Assembly (NCBI RefSeq): GCF_905220365.1
Contig: NC_061128.1
Coordinates: 2,666,001-2,730,000 of the forward strand
Origin: Vanessa cardui
Taxonomy: Eukaryota; Arthropoda; Insecta; Lepidoptera; Nymphalidae
Direction: 5' to 3'
DNA length: 64,000 bases
Made by a program: the position numbers and the translations under genes. Below the pieces are notes generated by a model. That model made no database searches. It worked only from the letters and a program-made list of their open reading frames with translations, and had not been told where the DNA came from. Below, one piece after another: positions 20,501 to 35,500 of this stretch (the first letter of the stretch is position 1; each line of letters opens with the position of its first letter).

Positions 20501-23500
20501 CTTGCGATTTGCCTGAAAATACGTATATTTCTGTATAGGAAACGTATGTAAACGAGTACATTATTGCTCCTAAATAAACTAGAAGAAACGTTTAGTCTAT
20601 ACTGTATTTACCTAGAGGTGTTTATTTCGCCATCAATAAGCTGTCGTGTGCACTCCAGTCTGTCGAGTCGCCATTTCAGGGCTTTATGAGAGCGCTCGAC
20701 AATGTTTTGAAGTGTTTTTATCGAATGGGAGTCTCGACATTGTTGACGTTGCGTTTGGCATTCCAGACGCAATAGTCCATTTCAACTTCACTTTTATTTT
20801 ATGTTTTGTTTTTGACATTAGTTTAAACTGTATACCAAAAATAAAATTGGTGCGTAATTAGAGTAATTAATACACAATAATACTTATCCATTTTCTTATT
20901 CACCATATATGTATATAAGTTCTCGGCGATTGTTTTTGCATTAAATTAATTGATCCCAGAAGGCTTCATTCAGAATCCAAGTTAGCTCATTTTCCTTTTT
21001 TTTCGGTACTGAACCAACAGTAGTTTTGTTGGGACCAGACCATAAACATCTACCAACAGTTATTTAAAATATATATCGAACCGTCAGCCTGTTTGGATTG
21101 GATAAAAGAACATAATTTTTTAATAAAAAATTTAGATAATTCCAAATTTAAAAAAAAAAATATCATGTATTTAATTTTTCAAAATATTTTCGATATTTCG
21201 TCTCAGTGAAATTTAAAATAATCACCCAACCCTAGACAGTAGAGAGTTAAAAGTAATTACATCTAGATGTTAAAATATTAACAGACATCTTATCGAGACA
21301 ATTACTTAGGAACGTGTTGCATGAGTTCCTATTTATTGTTGTGTTCAATAACTTAAATGCACAAGTTGCAACTCTTGCTTATCTGCTAAGTGCTCTTATA
21401 ATCTCTATTTAATATTGACACGCATAAGATAATCTCCTTACAAATATAAAATAATGTATAAAGTGAAACGAATCGCTATTTACTCAATATTTATTACTTA
21501 GATTTTATTTATTGTTCTGAAATCTATTGCAGAATTAAGAATATATAGTCGTCATTGTTTAAAAGTTTTGAGATAGTTTTGTTGAAAATAATTATTTATT
21601 ATATGCATAAATTGGTATTTAAACGATAACTTTATAGTGCTCCTTCTTAATACAAAAATAGGAAATTTCTAGATCGAGCCTTTGAATGACAAATGTCGCA
21701 ACCTAAGCAGTTTTATTAGATTTTTCAAGGATAGTACGAAAAATTAATAAACCATACGAATACACACGATACATAATTTAAAATAATTTCACTCTTTCAA
21801 CTATTATCTTGTTAAGTCTTATTTTCATGCAAACTTTATGTATATAAGTAAACTTGCTCGCTTAATGACGATGGGAACATACAGCTCACCTTAGCGTTTC
21901 ATAAAGCAACGAGTGATTAGGTGCTTTGAGATACATATATACCTAGTGTGTGGAATTGAAGAGAAAACAGAAAAAGAAACGTAAAGCGTAGACTTTTACA
22001 TGAATTAAACTTAATGTAAACCCACGTGTTACTTTTTCTTTTTAAACAAAGCACCTTTTAAAATAAGTGGCGTAAAGTGTAATATAAAATCATACATATA
22101 TTGGTCTCATTAAGAAAACGAATACAGTCAAAGATATTCTTATTTGGATATCAAGTAATTATGGAGATGACTATAAAATACAAATAAATGTATGAAAGCC
22201 ATGACCTTCGTTCAAAATGGTATGAGGAAGAATCGAAAGGTGAATAACCTAGAGAATATATGTATGAAGGTACTTGCACTTATAAGAACAGATAGTACAC
22301 CAGAAATGGCGTTACGCACATTCAGTAATAATTGTACAGTAAACGTGTAAGTATTATTTACACAAATAACTTAACGTTAATGCATCTAACATTGAACGTA
22401 AATCGTTTTACAATATACTATTTTTTCGTAGAAAAATAAGAACGGATCCTAGTTTGTTTTTCTTACTGGGGAAACAGTTTAATATTTAAAAAAAAAACAA
22501 TTAACTTTCTATTATTTCGAGTAAATGAAAGTTGCGACGTTTCGATATAATTGAAAAGTTAAATATGATGTACGCAGTGCGTGGGTGTCACGCCATTTCC
22601 ATCCACATTCCGCGATCTCGGATTCAAACGGAATGCACTTGGATAAATCGAACTCAAAATAAACATTAGACCATAAAATCACTGCTGCCGATTCGTTGCA
22701 TATCGGGATGTTCTAAAATAAATCCAATACAAGAGTTATTATAGCATCTCGTGCCACCACTGGAGTTCATTTTTGATCCTTTACTATATTTATGTTTTGT
22801 TTTTGAAATTTCAATGTTTATGTAGTAAATCAGACTAATATATAAATCCGCATTCGGATTTATAAATTCGTTTCTGTGTTTGTTGTATTGTTGCCGAACA
22901 TAATTATTTTGGACAGAGCTAGAATGATAATTCATTATTCAAAGAGGGATATGAATTACGAGCTTTCGTAATCTAAACATTAATTCAATGCTAAAGCATT
23001 ATATGAATAATAGTTTATTCTCAATTTGACAGGGTTAAGAATAAATGTGTAAAGTTAAAAAGAAAGGAGAAGAATCTAAAGTCTAGAATTTATGTATCTG
23101 GTCAAATAATGGGCACAGATAATTTATTAATCATTGCTTGTTTTTCTTGAAAGAAAAAGAATCAAATAAGGAAACACATTTTTGGTTAATATAGTAGTTT
23201 TAAAGATCTAAGCATACACAGAGGCGGACAGACAACGAGCAGCAACTTTGTTCTATATTATGTGGTGATAAAACAAAGTCGCTTCCCGTCGTCTGACGTT
23301 TAGATCTTTTAACTGCTCAATGGATTTTAATGCGGTTTTCTTGAATAGATAGATTGATTTAAGAGGAAGTGTATAATATTACGCATAGCATAGTAGATAA
23401 AAGCCGATAATTTCAGCTTGTAGCTTAACAAACAATTTAGTTTTTAGAGATTGTTCTTCGGTCTAAAAGTATTATAGAGAACATTACTGAAGTGTGAAGC

Positions 23501-26500
23501 CATGACGATACATTTTTAGATGACGTTTAGTTTGCTAATTATTATTCTCTGTTTTTCTATCATAAGTTTATAGTTTATTAATTTTACTAGATCTTTCTGA
23601 TAAGATATACAAATATCTTAGAGCCTTATTGCATGTAATCACAACATCGCTAAGTGCCTGTTAACATTGCAAACAAACACATTAACATATTGTTAGTATC
23701 TCATTGCTTTTCTAATATAATGGATCTGTCAATTTTAAGTGCTTAAGGTTTATTCAATAATGATTTCTATATTCAAGTAATACAGGTCTTAATTGTTTAA
23801 ATACTAACCAACTTCAAGTTAACATCTGCTGTTAACTTTTGTTCTATTTTGAAATCTCGTTTTCGTTTTTTTTGTACTTTCTCTGCATGCTAATATTTTT
23901 AATGCATGCAATACTGTTTTTTTATGTTTTATGTTAAAGAAGCTAATGGATAGATAGAATAAAACAAATCACTTTGATTTCTTAAGGTTAGATGGTCATA
24001 AGGCGTTTAAATTTCAGAATAAACATACAAAAAAAAAAAAACAATTTTTAGGCCAGGAATTTTCGCCAACGTACAACAACTCATTACGGTTTCATCAAAA
24101 TCGGAAGAATAGAGCATACAAACATTAATCCTCATTTAATAAAAAGAACGTTATCATTTTAATTGGAAACATATTCGAAATTATATTTGTACAAAAAATA
24201 CAGTACTAACTATTAACTCTGCGTACGTTGACTTTACGCACGAACGCACCTTAATAAAAATGTTACTTTCCATAAATTCATAAAAAAAATCTCAGGAATT
24301 AATCGATATATGCACTCATATGATATTCGCACGTGTTTTCATTTAAATAAATGCAGTTCGCCGCCGCAGTAGCTGACCCACATCTTAACGAGCTCTCGAG
24401 CCGCATCCGTTCAATTTAAAATAACGTACTCATTAACGAATGCATAAATGTTGTCTTATCTATGAAAACACTTTTAAATAATTTACGTAATTTTTATATA
24501 AGAGGAAGGTATCGTTGAGAGACTTACCGCTTGATAATTTCCGTTTAAAGCATTAATTAATAAACTACAACAAAATAAACTGATCATACGACATTCTTAT
24601 TTTAAGTAAGCTTAAAAGATAAATCTAAAACTGAACGAAATAAACTTACACAAACTAAATTATAACTAGCATAGTGTATCAATTATTTTTAACTCTAAGA
24701 GAATGCATGTTACTGTTGAGGCGTGTAACACGCGTAATACGTCATTCATATTTTCTACACGTTTCATATGTGTAATACAATCAACGAAAAACGAAATTCT
24801 TAGAAATTACTTAATCGAATGTCATGGCATGATCTTCTATATTATAGTTGTTATTTACATTAACATATTTCAAATGAATTTAACGCAGTATGTACAGTAA
24901 AACAAAACGAATATATTGAGATTGCTAATGCGTCCTTGTTTTTGTAAGTCTCTTAGGACTTCGACAAAAAGGTAAAATGAATCTAAAAGTATAAATAGAC
25001 TTACTCGTATGTGTTAACAAAAAACCGTGACCATATTTTGTAATATTATTTTCTGAGCAAATCAATGTACTATAAATGTTTGATTAAGACCAAAAAGGGA
25101 TATTATTAGATTATACTAATACAGTTGTTAATCATTGGAAATAAATGTTGTATGTCTTGTTCAAAGGCTTAAACTTCTACATTTGGTCAATAATGGTACA
25201 ACTTATTTGAATTTAGTTACATGATATTTATTATATACAACACTTATCGCAGTTTTCTTTAAGAATATATCTATTTCGTAAGACATTTTGTAAACATTTA
25301 AATCACGTGTATTAAAAAAATATTTGTGAAGTTTTAAAATAACAAATTGAACATTTGTTTTTTATTTTACAAATATAATTAATTACCAAAATGGAACAGA
25401 TTCCCTTGTAATCAAAATTAAATAATTTTGTGTAATTAAAATGAATGACGTAAATAATAAATTTCTGTAAACAATAAACATATATCACGCGTCCGTTTGA
25501 TCGTATTGTGAAAGAAATTCTCATAGCGGTTATGAGATACACGTAGATTTTAAAACATACATATTAGGTTAATCTTAGCTATCTCGTTATAATGACGTGA
25601 ACTCTGGTAGCAGGAAATTGGATTATGCCCATCCTGCTCTTTGATCTGCCATCTTACACTGAACTATAAAATTAGTTGACGGTTTCCAATTTGGTTAAAT
25701 ATTTCATTCTTTTAAAAGAATGTGTCTGACGTAGATTCATTAAGGAAGACCGCACCAGTAGTCTTAATTTGAACGTGATATCTACACTAATTACATTAGT
25801 TTGTACGTTATTGTGCATTTAATATAAACGGTAGTAGATAACTAGGATATACCTATTATTATAATGTTATTACTTTTTTGATCTTTTTTACACTCAATTT
25901 TAAAGAAAAAATCTACCTAAGTTAATTCAAGAGTGTGTCTAGCAAGACTATACCATCAAACCTTATCAATCTATATATTTTAATGGTTTGATATTAATAA
26001 AACATAAATATTTCATTGTTTTGTTAGTCTAACAAATAATTAAGTTATTTTATTTTTGAACTGAATTAATTTTAGAATTATATTAAGGTACTAGTACCGA
26101 AATAAATGTATTTAAATATAATGATTGAGGCTTTACAAACCAGTGACTGTCAAGGTGACTCCCAAATATTCAATTTAAGATGATTACTTTGCGGTTGCGT
26201 CTAAAAATCCCCACACATATTAAGAAAAAGGTGAACATCGAATGTAATAATAATATTGAACAAATTGTATAATGTAATCATAAAAAAGGATGTAAGTGTT
26301 AAAAATGTTACGAAGCTTTTTTTCAAAATGACGCGAATGAGCAAATCAGTAAATACTCGTACTTTATAATGTATTTATTATTATAACGTTAATTGTTTAA
26401 TGCCGTTAAATTTCTAAACATACAAATATACATTTGTCGTAAACGACAGGCTGTAAACAAAATATTGTGCAATGCTTTTGACCATCCATGACGTATGATG

Positions 26501-29500
26501 TATACATATTTATTAAAATAATACTTGAAAAGTATAATTATTTATTTCTATTATTACGTGTTTTTGTTTGTACCGGCTGCCATTTCAGGTTATAATAACT
26601 AATTAAACATTGATATCCAAATATTTATATTTTATTAATAATCGTATTCAAAATTAACATTTGCATATATCTACACACAAGCCCTGTAAATATTTAACGT
26701 AAACACTAAATAAGTATTTATAAATGTTTAGATTTATGGCTATGAACTATAGTAGCCTAGGATTGGATAAAACTAGTGTACCGTGAAGTGAAGACGAGTG
26801 ATACTATACCATAAACAAAACATCGAGTTCCTACTAGGCCTGGTCTTGTTTTAATACAACATGCCCACAAATACCATGTCACTGGTTTAGTTCACTGGGT
26901 CCTGACTTCGAATTTCAGGTCAGATTTCTTTACTACATATGGTTCGGCGCCAAGCATAGATAATCTCAACTCACTACTAAGGATATATGTTTCTCGAATC
27001 GAGAGCTTAAATCGAGTAAAGTATTTTGATTTATAATCTGAGTTCGAATAATCGAATAAACTACTTAAATTTCCATTGAGGTTGAATTCTACGAATTAAA
27101 ATTTAGGTTGAAATTAAATGCTATAATAATGTTTTTTGATTGGATAAAAGTATAGGTAACTCAAGTTTACAAATAAAATAAAAAAAAAAATTGGTAAATA
27201 TTCGAGATATATTTGCCAAATCATATATTGAGAACTTTTTTTGATAAGTTAATATAAACTTAATCTTATTTTTTTTTTCTTTAAATAACGTTAACGTTAT
27301 TTTAAATAAAATAAGATTCTACTTAAATTACCGAACAAAGAGTGGTTGCTTCAAATGTAATAAAAACAATTACATTCTTTTTGTAGAAGTAGGTATACTC
27401 TTCTTTATATTGATGTTATCATTCAACTAACATTTGAAACCGCTGGCGTGAGAAATGAACCACAAACCTCAATTGCAACGCCTTGCAATCTTAAATAAAG
27501 AAATTTGCATAAATATAAGCAATCATTAAAATTGTTTTAATTTATTACACATTAGACACTTAATATTTAATTCGACCGTTTATTTTGATGTAGTTTTAAA
27601 TGTCGCATATTTAATAGATGTTGATGTAAATTGAGTCATGCAATTAATATAAAGGTTTGAATAAAACTAGAAAATCATACAAAGAAATAACACCCACACT
27701 ATAGGACGATGGTACTTTTGCAATCTGTGAAGAAACGGTCACTTTTAATCATTACTAAGACTATATTATTGTACAGTCCGCGGACACTAGTTCGTGTACC
27801 AATTTTCAAGTTAATCATACGTTTTTAAAATGAAACTCACACTGAATGATTCCGTTACATAAATACATATAGGTGATTAGAACCATCAACTAAAAAACGT
27901 TGATATGAAGTAATTATAATTAAAAGTACTTATTAAAAAAAAACATTATTTGAATGAAGAGATACCTTATCACATTGTTGTGTACAATATTAAATCTTCA
28001 CGCGGTTCTAGTGCGATACATTATCACTCAGAATCGAAAATTGTATATCAAATTCAACATTATAGAGACGTGCTACATTTTTAACACCTAGTCATCGTTG
28101 CAAATTATTTCTTCTGCTTTCGATAACTTTCTACGGTTCCTTAGTTTTGAACTAATTTGATGCCATTTTTGTTTTATGGTATCATAATGGGCGGGTTTGA
28201 TTTGTATTTTATTACGAAGCCGATTATAAATTATTATTAGCCTCAATAACGGTGTCCTAATTATTGTAGTTATGATCATGTTATATTTATGTTATTATGT
28301 TTATTAGTTTTATTTCTTTTTTAAGGAAATTGCAAGCTTCAAATATAAAAAATCATAATATTGTATAATGTACTTAATAATAAATATTAAATATGTAATA
28401 TTGATTAAAGACACAATATATTAAACTTTTGTATTGTTGATGATTATTTGCAATAAATTAGTAACAATACGGTGCTAATGTTTAAATCGTAATTTAAGGA
28501 AAATATAAGCAGAAAAATCACAAACGTAATATTTTTAAGTCATATATATCAACTTGTGCTTTTAAAAACATATGAAGTCCGTTACTCATACATATTACTA
28601 ATGAGTTTAACATTTCGGGACCGGAAATGATAATTATTAAATCTATTATTTGCTCAAATATAAACGCACCGTATTATCATTAACTAAACTAATAGTTTTA
28701 TTATTGTGATACTTGTATATTATTAATGTACTGTATAATAAAGATATTTAATTAAATAAACAGCTCTATGAAAATCAAAAATTATGGAACAAGTCAATTC
28801 TTAACATAATGATATTAAACTATTCAAGTTTGCAGTACTCCAGTGTAATAAATCCCCTTTTAAATCACCCTTTGCGTCTAAGCCTTGCATGTGGTTACGT
28901 AATCACTGCACCAATAGTTGAATACCATTAGTCTGGATTAAATTGATAAAATCTAGACTTTACGGGCGATATCTACGAAAATTAATTGTTAACGATTTTT
29001 ATCGCATATTTTAGAGGGCGTTAAAAGAATTATGACTTTATTTTATATTATATTTATACTATTTTTCCTTTTTTATTAACTTCCCTTTGAATATATGTAC
29101 ATATATCATACCGATGGGATGTTAATTTCCCAAATAAGATAGCGTCATTTCGTAACTGTTCGGACATTTATAATTAGGCTTGGAGAACAAGATATACAAC
29201 ATTTTTTTTTATATCTTCCTTTTTTACCTGCGACAATTTATTTTCCACGATTGTATATTCGTTAAAAACACTCAGGAAAACTTGTGGTTTACCATAGATG
29301 TTGAAACATTAGAAAATTAACAGTAGGTTGTTATTGATTTTTATGTTTACTCATAAAAAAACCGCAAAACAAAGATTAACTAAAGGTATTTTATGTATAT
29401 TTTATGTATCTGGAATAACTTTCTTAAACAGACATATACACAGACACATACATATTGGAATACTGTTTGATGACACAGGTGATGGTACACACGATAGAAA

Positions 29501-32500
29501 ATAACCACCAAATATCTGCAACATCGTTCGGACAACGACGCATCTAGTTGCCAGAATTTAAGATATGGGAAGGCCTCTTCTCTTGAAGGTTCCCAAGTTG
29601 AATCGGTGAAGAAAAACCGTCGACGAAAGTTGGTTGTGTGAGGTGTAGTAATGAGTGGATTTCCAGACATCGAGATATACAAGTCTTAACGTTGACGTAG
29701 CACGTATTTTTTAAATTAGAAACTCGTATATTAATACGAGTTTCAAACATTTTTGAACTCGTTATAATTTTTAAATATTTTATGAAGAAATTAAGTCCTT
29801 TTTTGTTTGGTTTTTTTTTAAGGGAACAATTTTGACAATGCTTATATTACCCTATTTGTCCCACAAAATAAAATTCAGTTTGCAAGTAGTTGAACAATTC
29901 AACGATAATATAGCCAGAGAGAAGAGCAAATCTCCGACATTCGATCGATCGATAGGAGGATCAATAGGGAGTACAATTTATTTGAAGAACAGGCATATAT
30001 GAATAGTATCTTTAAGAGTAGTCGAGAAGCGTACTCGCCGTCAGAATACCAATGAAATGACAGTGAAATCAAGAAGGTGATACTATTTAAATTAACTAAA
30101 CACAATTGTTAATGAACATGTGTTTTTCTAACAATGATCCGGGTTGTGTGAAAGCTTGACAACAAAATTAAATATACAGTAGCACTTGCTTTCTAGTACT
30201 TAGGCTACACGTTCTATGGCCTACTTATCGATTGCTATTATTTGTTATCTTAACACATAGTCAATAGAACTTATTGTTAGCTTGTTTTGATTTTTTTGTG
30301 ACTAACAAGTATTTAAGTAATATTTTTTTAATTAAAAATATGATTTAACTTATAACAGAAACATTTCTGACAACACCTATTTTCGGAAAGCTCGAATTAA
30401 AATATGATAAAGGTTTTTAAGTTCCTTTAATGTTTGCCATTAACTTGATGGTCTTACTTTCTCTATACATTAGTGAATATGATTTTAAGTTTAAATAGAA
30501 ATAGCCTGTGTTAATGTGTACTGGGTTTAATCCCTCGAACAGCCGCGTTCAAGTTTTCTCGTTCGCATGGAAAGTACCCACTAACGTTTGGAAAGAAGCT
30601 TCACTTTCCATATAGCTGTCACTGTCACCTTTAATTTGACAGTAATGACATGTCATTAGAGATGATCATTTGAAGGTGATTTCCCCGCTCATGATATTAA
30701 ATCAATTTAAAGGGAAAACAATTATTCCACTAAGAAATTAATTCCAGGGCCGTGATGAGATTGTGATTACTAATCGTCGAACAAAAACAAATAATTCATT
30801 GCGTTACCGATAATAAACTACCATCCTTTTTTTACCTAGTTTCACTATTTATAATAATTGACTACGATAATCTCAGAACCCGCAGTTCGCTTTGAATTTT
30901 TTTTTAGTGATAGCCAGGTTATTAATATAGTTTATAAGAATGTATAAAACTAGTAGTCGCCCGCGGCTATACTCACGTTTCTTGGTGTTGGTTGCCATTT
31001 GTTAGCCAACAAAATAGCCTATATCCTTTTTTAGAGTTCAAGTCCAAATTTCATCATATTCGGTTAAGCGGTTTAGTCGTGAAAGAGCGACAGACAGACA
31101 GAATTACTTTCTCATTTACAATATTAACAATGATTAAACTGAACAAGTAATCATTTTAAACTTTGGTAAATTCACACGGAGCAGCTAGGTTATGATCGAC
31201 AATAAATCGAAAAAAAGCAAATTATTTTTGTATCATATTGAAATCAAAATAAATATTTACATAAAACGATAAAGAACGCTTTAAATCTTCAATAATTATT
31301 GTATCGTAATATTAAGTCTGTACCAACCCTGATTAAAAAAGAGGTAATCGCTGAAGCCAACTTAGTCAGAACCGTTTAATGGCCATATAAGCTATTTAGT
31401 ACAAATCAAACTGCCCTTTGTACTCTATCTTTAGTTAAATGCTATAAAGTATTTAGCCATTTTAGTTCATTAATGAGCTATATATTTGCCTAGTGACATT
31501 GTTCTATATCCGTATCGGAACGTCAAAGGTCGTGGCGGTCACACGAGTTCGTGACTTCGCCAATTTGTTTAGGAAACTTAGCGGTAAATTGTGAAATATG
31601 TATACAACGGAACTATCACAATAAAATAAATCCGATTATTTACTCCGTTAGATTGTCCGATTAGTTTTGATTGTTGACCGAAAATGATTGATAAGCATAA
31701 ACTGCGATAGCCATCTTCAAAGGCACGCTGAATAACAGTAGCGGTTCCCTGGTGACATACTCACGCGCCGGCCATAATGGTAAAAGCTTTGAAGTGAGAA
31801 TTTTGTTTTGAAACGTTTTATTTGTATCATAATAGATAAACTTTCACATTTCTTTTGGAAATTTTGATTTTAATTAATTGATTGAGATATATTTTCACTA
31901 TTAGATTATTTATTTCGTTTGTATACTAATATAGAATTAAAATTATTTTGAATCAACAGGCTGCATTGTATAGTTACTATTGTGTACTTATTGTATGTAT
32001 AGCTGATAATTAAAAGAAATAGTGCGTCATAATTTAATAGTCAGACTGCAACACCGGTTTTGCTAATAATGTAAAAATGTATATACAAATAATAATTTTA
32101 TGTTATAATACGTTGTCAACATCAACCTAATATCTTAATAAATTACTAGGCATTTAGTAATGTTTTATTTAATAAGAACAATTTAATGTAATCTTACACT
32201 ACAATAGTTCATCCGTCTGAACTAATAGCTAGTACCTACCAAGGCCACACACATCTAACACAAGGACTCTCCTTAAATCGTTGTTACACAAAATACAACC
32301 TTATGTTCTAGCAATAAGACTTAGTGCAAGTGCAAGATTAAATTGTCGTTTAAAACCAGTATGTAAGTAAAGAGATCAGTGGAAAGCCAGTTCGTATGGG
32401 ACAGGAAACGACTGTAATCAATCTTACACGGCTAGATATATAGCTACAAGCAATTATCGCCTTTAATAAAACGTAATAAGAACTATAAAATATTAATGTA

Positions 32501-35500
32501 CGGTTCTCAAATAGTTGTTGTACGGCGAGTGTAGAAAAACATAGGGTTTTACACGTCGTTTTGCAGATAAAGTGACTTGAATGGCTTAAAAGAAAGATTC
32601 ACAGAACGGACGTTACAAGTACTTTTATGTGAATATTATTTGTATTATTGTTATATATAAATAAATGTTATCAAATCTTATTACATAAACACAATTGAAT
32701 CTGACATTTGATATTTGACGTAAATGACAAAATATATCAACAGATTACGTGCAATGTTGAAATTCGTAATACAAACAGTAATGAATCCGTTACTTCGTAG
32801 CGTACCACAGACACGAACAATCTAAGATCTAAACAGGATCTTAGACAATTATTTCAATCATTAAAGAAAAAAAATCAGAACTGTCCAACAACCTTGTATC
32901 TATCCAATTATTTAAAATACAAAAGTCAACTGAAATGGAATTGCAAAATCTAATTTTATCTTATTTACTGATAAGCATAAAAAGATACAATGTCAGTGCC
33001 TTCCTCCGTATAAGGATAGAGTAACGGGTGAATACTGGTCCACATTCCCTAATAGGCAACTTGTTATAAAACTAGAGAAATACGTGCATACGATTACCAT
33101 CTTCAAGTTCAATGCTGTTATGGCTAAATTGGCTTGAACAAGCTCATCTTACATCGAAGAGGACTTGCCTAATACGATATCTGTAGTATATCTACGCTGG
33201 TTAGGAGTAATGTTTATCGTTTAATATAGCCAATGTTACGGTAATATTTGTATATACTCTTATATTCGATTATAATGACCATTAATTAGCTGTTTTTATT
33301 AGTTGGCCTCTGAGCTAAGATTAGACGATAAACCTACGAGTATCATCATAACCTTTAGATTTATTTTATCCTTTTCAGTTTTCCCTTCATTTACTTACAA
33401 CAATGTAAGTAAATGAAGGGAAAACTGGGACAACCCAAAAATAAGAGTTATTGTTTATAAAAAATATACAATAATTTTATTTTTATTTTTTGTGATTATT
33501 AGTTTCGCATGGTGGCGTGTCAAAGCTAAAGGTGATTTCAGCGATCAATCTAAAACTTCCTTGCAGTATAAATTACGAATGCAAATTGTGGAAGCCCAAA
33601 GCAATGCGACAGTGAATCAGGCCACTGCAGGCCGTCCTACATTTTGTTTTGTTTCAGCAGGTGTAGAGGATTTTAGGTCTTATCGACGAGAACACTGAAG
33701 GCTTTTCAGGATACTGTACCTTGCAGTTATGAGATTTGTGGATCAGCCAGGCACAATTTCGTGGACTTAACTATTGACTGCACTCTTGCATTTTCTTGAC
33801 CTACCTATGATAACTATTTAATTTCGAATTGCCTGTTCATGTGAAGTTTTTTGGCAATATTATACAAATGAATTTTGGCAGTTATCATTTCTCATTTTCT
33901 TTTTCTCATTACACCACACACAACTGTTTAGCCATATATATTATTACTATTTCACCTTAACATACATATATTTTAATGAGGATATCTAAACCTAAGTAAG
34001 ACAAGAAATCGTAAAACTTATACATTTAATTAAATATGTCTGTCCTTAATATTATAAAAAAAATTAAAATAGATAACTATATATTTTTGTCTGTTTTAAT
34101 TTTGTTTTTTATACGTTACCTCCGCATATAACATCAGCCAAGTTGGTCTGCACACATTGGTGCGTCACTGCGCCATCTCGCACGGTGGTTATTTCTCCGT
34201 ATAGCTGGTGAAGCGCTTCTTGATCTGACATGAGGATTGTACGGGGAGAGCTGCATTCATCTTCTGTAGAGTGATGACGGGAGGAGGAGCGCGAACGGGA
34301 GCGACGACGCCTGTCAATGGTTACATGAAAATTGTTATATTGAATGTGAGTGTTAGGTATAATTATTTACAGCTTAATTATATCAAATAAAAGAAATCAG
34401 ATGTTATGTCTTGTGATATCCCTGTAGTAACAGCCACTTACCCTTTAATGGCCACAATTAAATTAAGCTAAGAATTGCTGCATTGCGATAGAATATATGT
34501 TCAGTGGAAGATACCTACTCAGAGGGGCTTGTACAAAGCCCTCCCAAGAAATACATTTGTAAAAAAAATGGTAGTTCTGTAATCATATATACAATTTGAA
34601 ATTAAACGAAATGATCTATGATATTTCTAAACATGAGTATGATACGAAAAAATCGCTTAATTAATATACAATAATTCATCAACATTCACTTAACATTATT
34701 AAATTTATTGCAAAATTTCGGACTCTTATAAAACATACGCCTGTTCTTGCAAAACAAACAAGGATTGACCAATCTTTACAAGCTCTGTTATCTCTTTACA
34801 TCTGCACAAGCATAATAAATGAATCAAACGTAACGTTATAATATTGATGCCGATTATAAATTGTTTTGACCTTACTCTTTGAATTATCTATAACTTATTT
34901 CACATGTCATTCATTATTGGCTTTAACAATATTGTGAGCTAATACGATGTAAATATTGTAAAGGTTTTTCAATCCATTCAAACGAACTTAATTAATCTTA
35001 GCAATGCTTTGCAATGTATTTAATAATTATAATTATTAAAACCGATTTTACCCAACATCATCAACCTAATCGATTTTAATTGGTTTCAACAACAACAAAC
35101 AACAACGACAGCCTGTAAATTCCCACTGCTGGGCTAAAGGCCTCCTCTCCCTTGGAGAAGGTTTGGAACATATTCCACCACGCTGTTCCAATGCGGGTTG
35201 GTGGAATACACATGTGGCAGAATTTCTATGAAATTTTTCACATGCAGGTTTCCTCACGATGTTTTCCTTCACCGCCGAGTACGAGATGAATTATAAAGAC
35301 AAATTAAGCACATGAATCAGCGGTGCTTGCCTGGGTTTGAACCCGCAATCATCGGTTAAGATGCACGCGTTCTAACCACTGGGCCATCTCGACTCTCGAC
35401 TTAATTGGTTTATTTTAAAATAACTTAGATCCCTTTGACATAAGTTAAGGATAACGAAAGTTTTAACTATGTCTTTATTTTGCATTGATGCATAATGTAT

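Larger units (their letters stand above)
18598..34119 (-). other. STOX intron between exons c and d (15.5 kb)
   Basis: A long AT-rich intron with few recognisable features: a repeat at 23203-23400, a palindrome at 27262-27318, a LINE tail at 29440-29660, a repeat at 30945-31115, and a 23-bp perfect hairpin at 33376-33427 followed by a coding-like fragment. Stretches 18.6-23.2, 23.4-27.2 and 31.1-33.3 kb hold nothing I can name. The small open frames there look random. Confidence 0.85.

Noticed and set aside
20646..20861. 71-codon plus-strand frame
   Set aside because: No recognisable motif, no splice support; intronic AT-rich sequence.
26860..26960. Possible tRNA-like B box (GACTTCGAATTTC)
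   Set aside because: No matching A box or cloverleaf could be drawn.
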